A stretch of 9,455 nucleotides of DNA, taken from positions 1-9,455 of the forward strand of contig DAHXMQ010000408.1 in NCBI GenBank assembly GCA_027371625.1, written 5' to 3'. Shown here one piece after another: positions 6,137 through 9,455 of the stretch (positions are counted from its first letter, which is position 1; each line of letters begins with the position of its first letter). Position numbers and translations under genes: made by a program. The notes beneath the pieces are model-generated. The model saw only the letters and a program-made list of their open reading frames with translations, was not told the DNA's origin and did not search any database. The stretch is from Candidatus Methanoperedentaceae archaeon (GTDB lineage Archaea; Halobacteriota; Methanosarcinia; Methanosarcinales; Methanoperedenaceae).

Positions 6137-7087
6137 TTAAATCCCGCTTATCCCATACGACTCCAGAATAACCTCTCCGTTCAGATGCCCGGTATGATAC
6201 GTCTTCCCGGTCTCAAGATCATTCACCGTAATCTCGGCAGGCGCAAACACATTGGCATCTATCTTGAAAAAGTCATACCCTGCATCCTTGAACGCCTTAT
6301 AGAAAGGCTTGCCGTAGTCCTTCGAGGTACTTGAAGGCACCTGCCTGAACTTCTCCTCGTCGAATCCCTTCACTGTGAGAAAGACCGAGCCAAAGTATAT
6401 CACGCTGTCGTTGGTGCTTCCCATGGCTTTCAGGTCATCCTTGACCACAGGCGCAATCGGAGCGCTCCCGGTGCCGCTCACTATCCTCGTGGTATCGTAG
6501 CCTAATTCGTTAAGTTTGAATATCGCTGTTTCCACCACCCGCCCTGAGACCTGCACAGAGCCAACAATGCTTGCTGTCGGTGCCACGAGCGCCACCACGT
6601 TCTCAGGCTCCACATGGCATGCTTCGGCTATGTTCTCGATTACCTTCTCATCAGGTAATTGGTTTGATTCAAGGGCGATGACAGCATGCTCGTAATCATC
6701 CTCGTATTTTATGCGCTCGTATGTTTTTTTAGGTTTTAATGCAAGCGCCCTCGCGGGTCCAGAGCCCATGGCAAAGTACTTGTCCACGCTCACCCTCCAT
6801 CCAGCTTTCTGTGCGCCAAGGCATGAGATTGCAGGATGGTCTGTGGTGATGTCTATGAACGCAAGCGGGATTTCGCTTATCTTGTGCACAGATATCGAAG
6901 CTGCACCGAATCCTCCCATGCATATCTCGGTAAATAAAAGACCTGCTTCATAACCTCCTTCCACGTTTATCCCGCAGTCTATTATCTTGCCGCCGTTCTT
7001 GAGTTCAAAAGCTTTTACTTTTAATTCATCCGACCAGTCCATCATTTCTTCTGCGATTTCCATTGCCTTTTCATTGACGCTTAACAA
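6137..7087 (-). CDS. mch: Methenyl-tetrahydromethanopterin cyclohydrolase
   Basis: This cytoplasmic enzyme interconverts N5-formyl- and N5,N10-methenyl-tetrahydro(sarcina)pterin in the C1 branch of methanogenesis, its reversal in methane oxidation, and C1 biosynthesis. The family is clear throughout: [12 protein letters not shown], the [15 protein letters not shown] region, GSGPARALA, the [19 protein letters not shown] stretch, and near the end [13 protein letters not shown]. With the TTG at 7087 as start the protein has 316 residues, matching the usual 315-325, and begins (M)[14 protein letters not shown], like family members. GGTGGTGAG lies just upstream at a good distance. A longer frame from a TTG at 7120 adds 11 unlikely residues and would start before the predicted transcript start. 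The gene has its own TATA box and no sign of damage. It marks the organism as a tetrahydromethanopterin-using C1 archaeon. Confidence 0.97.
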   Translation of the reverse strand: MLSVNEKAMEIAEEMMDWSDELKVKAFELKNGGKIIDCGINVEGGYEAGLLFTEICMGGFGAASISVHKISEIPLAFIDITTDHPAISCLGAQKAGWRVSVDKYFAMGSGPARALALKPKKTYERIKYEDDYEHAVIALESNQLPDEKVIENIAEACHVEPENVVALVAPTASIVGSVQVSGRVVETAIFKLNELGYDTTRIVSGTGSAPIAPVVKDDLKAMGSTNDSVIYFGSVFLTVKGFDEEKFRQVPSSTSKDYGKPFYKAFKDAGYDFFKIDANVFAPAEITVNDLETGKTYHTGHLNGEVILESYGISGI

Positions 7088-7091
7088 TATG

Positions 7092-7100
7092 CTCACCACC
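7092..7100 (-). promoter_or_regulatory. Shine-Dalgarno that fixes the mch start at TTG 7087
   Basis: GGTGGTGAG lies four bases before TTG 7087 and pairs well with the end of archaeal 16S rRNA. It lies inside the longer open frame, which argues against the upstream TTG at 7120. Confidence 0.7.
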
Positions 7101-7126
7101 GAAGTATATGTAGTAGGCAAAACAGG

Positions 7127-7134
7127 CTTATAAG
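7127..7134 (-). promoter_or_regulatory. TATA box of mch
   Basis: CTTATAAG is preceded on the minus strand by the A-rich AAAAACC, a plausible BRE position. Normal spacing puts the transcript start near 7104, giving a leader of about 17 bases that contains the Shine-Dalgarno. It begins 13 bases after the FAD oxidoreductase stop, so mch can be transcribed on its own. Confidence 0.6.
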
Positions 7135-7146
7135 GTTTTTGAATTA

Positions 7147-8421
7147 TTATGGCATAATATCAGCGCACTCAAAACCAGCCTTAATAGAGCCGTTCATGCT
7201 CCTCTCGGGATAGTTCGCTGCGGAGAACATGCCTGCAAGATAAAGTCCATTGATATTTGTTTTATATGGAAGGAGTTTTTTTCTGTATCCTACTTCATAT
7301 ACGGGCGCAGTCTCCATATCCCGGTGCAGACGCCACCATTTCACTTTTTCCCTGAATCCTGCGAAGAGTTTTTCAAGACCTTTAAGGTATAGCTCGATAA
7401 GCTCTTCATCGCTTGATTTGCAAAGCATACTCTCTTGATTCTGGAAGTACGAGGTCACATACATCAAATGTTCCCCGTAATCTGAAGACGGGATAAAGTT
7501 GGTATGCTCGATCACTGCTCCAAAAGGCACATCTTCCTTGATGTTCAGCCAGTAAACATCGTCCATTACTTTTTCGCTCAACCCAAAGAGAGCGCATGCT
7601 GTGCCCTGATAATTTATGTTCGTATCAAGTCCTGAAAGCATTTTTCCAAAAACCTGCGGGGCAACAGTTGAGATAATCCTCTCGCATTCAATGCGTTCTC
7701 CATCTACAACCACTCCCCGCACAGAACCATCTGAAACTTCGATCTTCAATACGTTGCCCTGTCTTATTATGCCTCCCCTTTTTCTTATACTCTCAGCCAT
7801 TGCTTCTACAAGCGCATAAAAACCCCCGCGTAAATATCCGAGGCGCTCGCCCTTAGCGCCCCTGTTTGAGCGGATACGAACCCTGCCGAGCAACCATGCC
7901 GCAGATATCCGTTCCTTGTTATCCCCGAACTTGCTTTGAAGTAATGGAAGAAAGAAATTATTATAGACGGATTCGCCTGCGGTATCGATTATCCATTCTT
8001 TTGCCGTGATTTCGTCATAAGGCTCTGTATCCATTATTGCTCTGGCTTTCATCACAAGCCTTGCTAACCTGAGAACATCCAGGAAGGGAAGAGCCCTCAG
8101 GATTTCAAAAGGAGTATTCATAGGGCGTATTTTACCGTTGAGATAATACCCTGTCGAGCCTCGCAGCCATTCAAGTTGATTGCCAAGTCCAAGTTTGTTT
8201 ATCAGGGATATAAGTTCCTTATCGCCTGCAAAAATATGATGATAATATTTTTCGATATGGTAAATCCCCGTATTTAAATTCGGGGTCTTTATGCTGTAGC
8301 TGGAAGCCATGCCGCCGAGCTCGGGTTCTTTCTCGATGAGCAGTATTTTATCCCTTCCTGCAAGCTTGTATGCTGCGGCAAGCCCTGCAAGTCCGCCGCC
8401 GATGATTATCGTTTTCGTAAT
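7147..8421 (-). CDS. FAD-dependent amine-oxidase-like oxidoreductase with a non-canonical start codon
   Basis: This is a flavoenzyme of the amine oxidase / phytoene desaturase / protoporphyrinogen oxidase superfamily. Read from 8421 the product has 424 residues. It opens with [19 protein letters not shown], the Rossmann GxGxxG (Gly8, Gly10, Gly13), then [11 protein letters not shown] with the ribose-binding Glu30. The C-terminal FAD signature is also present ([19 protein letters not shown]...[13 protein letters not shown]). The first canonical start is the ATG at 8310, which falls after the FAD motif and cannot be the true start. In frame upstream of it there is no ATG, GTG or TTG before a TAG at 8442-8440. 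The position expected to be ATG, giving [10 protein letters not shown], reads ATT (8421-8419). GAGG lies only two bases before that ATT; ACG or ATA codons nearby are alternatives. The start is seven bases after the DUF169 gene's stop, so the two form an operon. The substrate is unknown. Confidence 0.88.
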   Translation of the reverse strand: MTKTIIIGGGLAGLAAAYKLAGRDKILLIEKEPELGGMASSYSIKTPNLNTGIYHIEKYYHHIFAGDKELISLINKLGLGNQLEWLRGSTGYYLNGKIRPMNTPFEILRALPFLDVLRLARLVMKARAIMDTEPYDEITAKEWIIDTAGESVYNNFFLPLLQSKFGDNKERISAAWLLGRVRIRSNRGAKGERLGYLRGGFYALVEAMAESIRKRGGIIRQGNVLKIEVSDGSVRGVVVDGERIECERIISTVAPQVFGKMLSGLDTNINYQGTACALFGLSEKVMDDVYWLNIKEDVPFGAVIEHTNFIPSSDYGEHLMYVTSYFQNQESMLCKSSDEELIELYLKGLEKLFAGFREKVKWWRLHRDMETAPVYEVGYRKKLLPYKTNINGLYLAGMFSAANYPERSMNGSIKAGFECADIMP

Positions 8422-8428
8422 TTCCTCT

Positions 8429-8983
8429 TTATTTATGCACTATCCTCTTCTGCACCATCTTCCACGATTCGGTGATGAGGAAGCTCTCATCCATATTCTC
8501 GACCATCATGGCAAACTTGTTCATTGGAACCGAGAACGTGAGCGTGTTTTCAGGAACATAAGGGCGCGCCGAGACATCGAACATGTCCCATCTCTTGAAA
8601 ACGATGTATTTGGCGGGCGCTTTGAATTTCGGTATCTTTTCCATCAGTTCCTTCACAAGCTCAGGGGTTTTTTTGTAGCGCTCACCTTCGAGTTCGCCCG
8701 GAATACCGCATGAAAGGAAGTATTCGAAGTTGGGTCTTATTTTGTCCGTGAAGCCGAGATATCTTTTCCCGCCGAAGCAGCCTATGGATTCGATGTTGAA
8801 ACAATACGACTTTCCTTTTCTTATATTTGATACTGCCCCGATTACACATCGGGATATCGAGCCGGGTTTTACGAGTTCGGCGGGTCCTTTCTCGTCTGTG
8901 TAATAAAAGGTGATGGGAAGTTCGGCATCGTTAAAATATTTTTTCCAGAGTTCGATGAATTTTTGTTTGAGTTGCATGTCCAT
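8429..8983 (-). CDS. DUF169 family protein
   Basis: This is a 184-residue soluble protein of the DUF169 family, widespread in methanogens and anaerobic bacteria and without a settled function. Family marks are the N-terminal half with PITFYY, the conserved cysteines (Cys46, Cys61, Cys69 and Cys92), GGKRYLGF, and the C-terminal DMFDVSARPYVPENTLTFSV-type stretch followed by MVENMDESFLIT. Members are often somewhat longer (over 200 residues), so this is a compact version without obvious loss of its ends. The four cysteines could bind a metal or cluster, which is an inference only. The start is firm: AAGGAGGA lies eight bases before the ATG. It heads an operon with the FAD oxidoreductase, suggesting a shared redox-related job. 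Confidence 0.9.
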   Translation of the reverse strand: MDMQLKQKFIELWKKYFNDAELPITFYYTDEKGPAELVKPGSISRCVIGAVSNIRKGKSYCFNIESIGCFGGKRYLGFTDKIRPNFEYFLSCGIPGELEGERYKKTPELVKELMEKIPKFKAPAKYIVFKRWDMFDVSARPYVPENTLTFSVPMNKFAMMVENMDESFLITESWKMVQKRIVHK

Positions 8984-8990
8984 AAATTAA

Positions 8991-8998
8991 TCCTCCTT
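8991..8998 (-). promoter_or_regulatory. Strong Shine-Dalgarno of the DUF169 gene
   Basis: AAGGAGGA on the minus strand is almost a full complement of the 16S rRNA end and is well spaced from the ATG at 8983. It is the best ribosome site in the window, and it implies a real leader for this transcript, unlike the leaderless genes elsewhere. Confidence 0.8.
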
Positions 8999-9051
8999 GT
9001 ATATGATTCTCACTTTTTCTATTATCATCTTTTCGATTTATTCCCACACAG

Positions 9052-9087
9052 TCGTCTGGCGTGTATATCCGCGCCTGCTGCAGACGA
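9052..9087. other. Two-part hairpin in the leader region of the DUF169 gene
   Basis: Outer arms TCGTCT (9052-9057) and AGACGA (9082-9087) enclose inner arms GGCG (9058-9061) and CGCC (9072-9075), with a 10-base loop and a 6-base one-sided bulge. It lies about 70 bases upstream of the DUF169 ATG. The rest of the gap 8999-9160 holds only weak A/T-rich TATA candidates (around 9035-9043 and 9134-9146) and a short GCAAAGAAC/GCAAAGCAT tandem (9104-9121). Nothing else is supported there. Confidence 0.35.
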
Positions 9088-9160
9088 TTCCACCGCCAAG
9101 GGTGCAAAGAACGCAAAGCATAGAAGTATATTGCAAAAATTATAATTCACTGTGGCGCGT

Positions 9161-9193
9161 TCCAAAAAACCTCGTGCAGCCGAAAAGCTGCGC
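9161..9193 (-). terminator. Hairpin plus T-run terminator
   Basis: On the minus strand a 7-base-pair stem (GCGCAGC with GCTGCAC, one G-U pair) and a 6-base loop are followed after GAGG by six Ts. It begins 13 bases after the TAG at 9207-9209 and so ends the transcript of the truncated membrane gene. Confidence 0.6.
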
Positions 9194-9206
9194 CGCCTCT
9201 ATATCG

Positions 9207-9315
9207 CTATTGATATTCTTCAGGTGGTGGACGGTTGGGAGTAGTTCCAAATAGTAGTCTTTGAATAAATAGTATAATATACCCTGTGATTGTTCCGACA
9301 AGAAATAGTAAGGCA
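9207..9315 (-). pseudogene. C-terminal remnant of a membrane-protein gene cut by the insertion sequence
   Basis: In one minus-strand frame this segment reads as the end of a membrane protein. A single hydrophobic helix, LLFLVGTITGYIILFIQRLL, is followed by a short proline- and glutamate-rich tail (TTPNRPPPEEYQ) and a TAG at 9209-9207, with a terminator just after. The frame runs open into the left end of the insertion sequence at 9316, so the rest of the gene would lie beyond the element or be lost. The original function cannot be told from 36 residues. The helix-plus-tail look, the stop and the terminator all agree. An overlapping frame with an ATG (starting MPYYFLSEQ) lacks such structure and continues past the terminator. 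A small intact membrane protein starting at an internal TTG is less likely. Confidence 0.45.
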
Positions 9316-9340
9316 TGGACTGCACCCCAAAAAGTGGACA
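9316..9340 (+). repeat. Left terminal inverted repeat of the insertion sequence
   Basis: This segment runs from TGGACTGCACC to AGTGGACA. It is recognised by its likeness to IS3-family ends; the matching right repeat is not in the window. Confidence 0.6.
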
Positions 9341-9344
9341 GGTA

Positions 9345-9363
9345 GTTAAGAAACATTCTTAAC
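9345..9363. repeat. Perfect inverted repeat in the IS leader
   Basis: GTTAAGAA and TTCTTAAC are separated by ACA, a perfect 8+8 dyad between the terminal repeat and the transposase start. It could be a transposase-binding site, or a hairpin that blocks transposase expression from outside promoters. Confidence 0.55.
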
Positions 9364-9389
9364 AAATATCAACAGAAAAGGGTGCAAAT

Positions 9390-9455
9390 ATGAAAACAAG
9401 GAAAAAATTCACACGAGAATTCAAAATATCGGTTCTTCGTGAAATCGAGAACGGA
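9390..9455 (+). CDS. IS3-family transposase OrfA, N-terminal fragment
   Basis: The first 22 residues (MKTRKKFTREFKISVLREI...) show the basic start and first helix of the helix-turn-helix domain of IS3/IS911-type OrfA proteins, which bind the element's ends and are fused to the OrfB integrase by frameshifting. AAGGGTG at 9378-9384 serves as Shine-Dalgarno, five bases before the ATG. The frame is open at the edge of the window. The match is short but highly typical. Confidence 0.8.
   Translation, partial: MKTRKKFTREFKISVLREIENG

Larger units (their letters stand above)
9316..9455 (+). mobile_element. Left end of an IS3-family insertion sequence (runs off the window)
   Basis: The element starts with TGGACTGCACCCC and continues to AAAAAGTGGACA, the pattern of terminal inverted repeats of IS3-family elements (IS150/IS3-like ends). 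A transposase orfA start follows at 9390. The right end and the target-site duplication are outside the window, so the exact boundary, estimated at 9316, is provisional. Confidence 0.7.

Noticed and set aside
7088..7120. Eleven-residue N-terminal extension of mch
   Set aside because: It has no match to family N-termini, no ribosome site of its own, and lies before the predicted transcript start.
8309..8713. Plus-strand 134-residue frame over the flavoenzyme and DUF169 genes
   Set aside because: It is antisense to two recognisable families and has no ribosome site or protein-like features.
9140..9325. 61-residue minus-strand frame starting MPYYFLSEQ
   Set aside because: It reads through the terminator hairpin and lacks structure, whereas the overlapping frame gives a clean membrane helix and a stop just before the terminator.

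Overview
This window looks like archaeal chromosomal DNA, most probably from the Methanosarcinales (a methanogen or an ANME-2d/Methanoperedens-like methane oxidiser). The main marker is a methenyl-tetrahydromethanopterin cyclohydrolase gene (mch), a core enzyme of the C1 pathway. TATA-box promoters close to start codons, a probable leaderless gene and archaeal-type hypothetical proteins agree with this. The lineage is inferred from protein families only.

Layout. (1) 1-1862, minus strand: an H+-ATPase-like P-type ATPase that lacks its C-terminal membrane half, because the first 82 bases are an exact inverted copy of an internal stretch of the same gene. This is a chimeric junction and possibly an assembly or amplification artefact. 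(2) 1965-4359, plus strand: a compact set of a small unknown protein, a membrane-anchored SIMPL/DUF541 protein and an APC-type amino-acid permease, followed by a probably leaderless 135-residue unknown gene (4386-4793). (3) 4794-6136: a visibly AT-richer accessory islet. It has a tandem pair of perfect palindromes, a hicB-hicA toxin-antitoxin pair and an unknown 217-residue protein that I read as a remote relative of the helix-hairpin-helix DNA glycosylase fold. (4) 6137-8983, minus strand: DUF169 protein, FAD-dependent oxidoreductase, then mch with its own promoter. (5) 8984-9455: the leader of the DUF169 gene, a terminator, the 3' remnant of a membrane-protein gene, and the left end of an IS3-family insertion sequence that appears to have cut that gene and runs off the window.

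Two gene starts are corrected here. mch most likely begins at a TTG at 7087, supported by a strong Shine-Dalgarno and a TATA box that would place the transcript start inside the longer reading frame. The FAD oxidoreductase must begin near 8421, because its Rossmann dinucleotide-binding motif lies upstream of the first canonical start codon; the expected start position reads ATT instead of ATG.

I see no CRISPR array, tRNA or rRNA. I did not find a convincing new multi-gene system. The most notable items are the self-inverted ATPase end, the paired palindromes beside the toxin-antitoxin islet, the glycosylase-like unknown, the missing canonical start in the flavoenzyme gene and the IS-interrupted gene tail.
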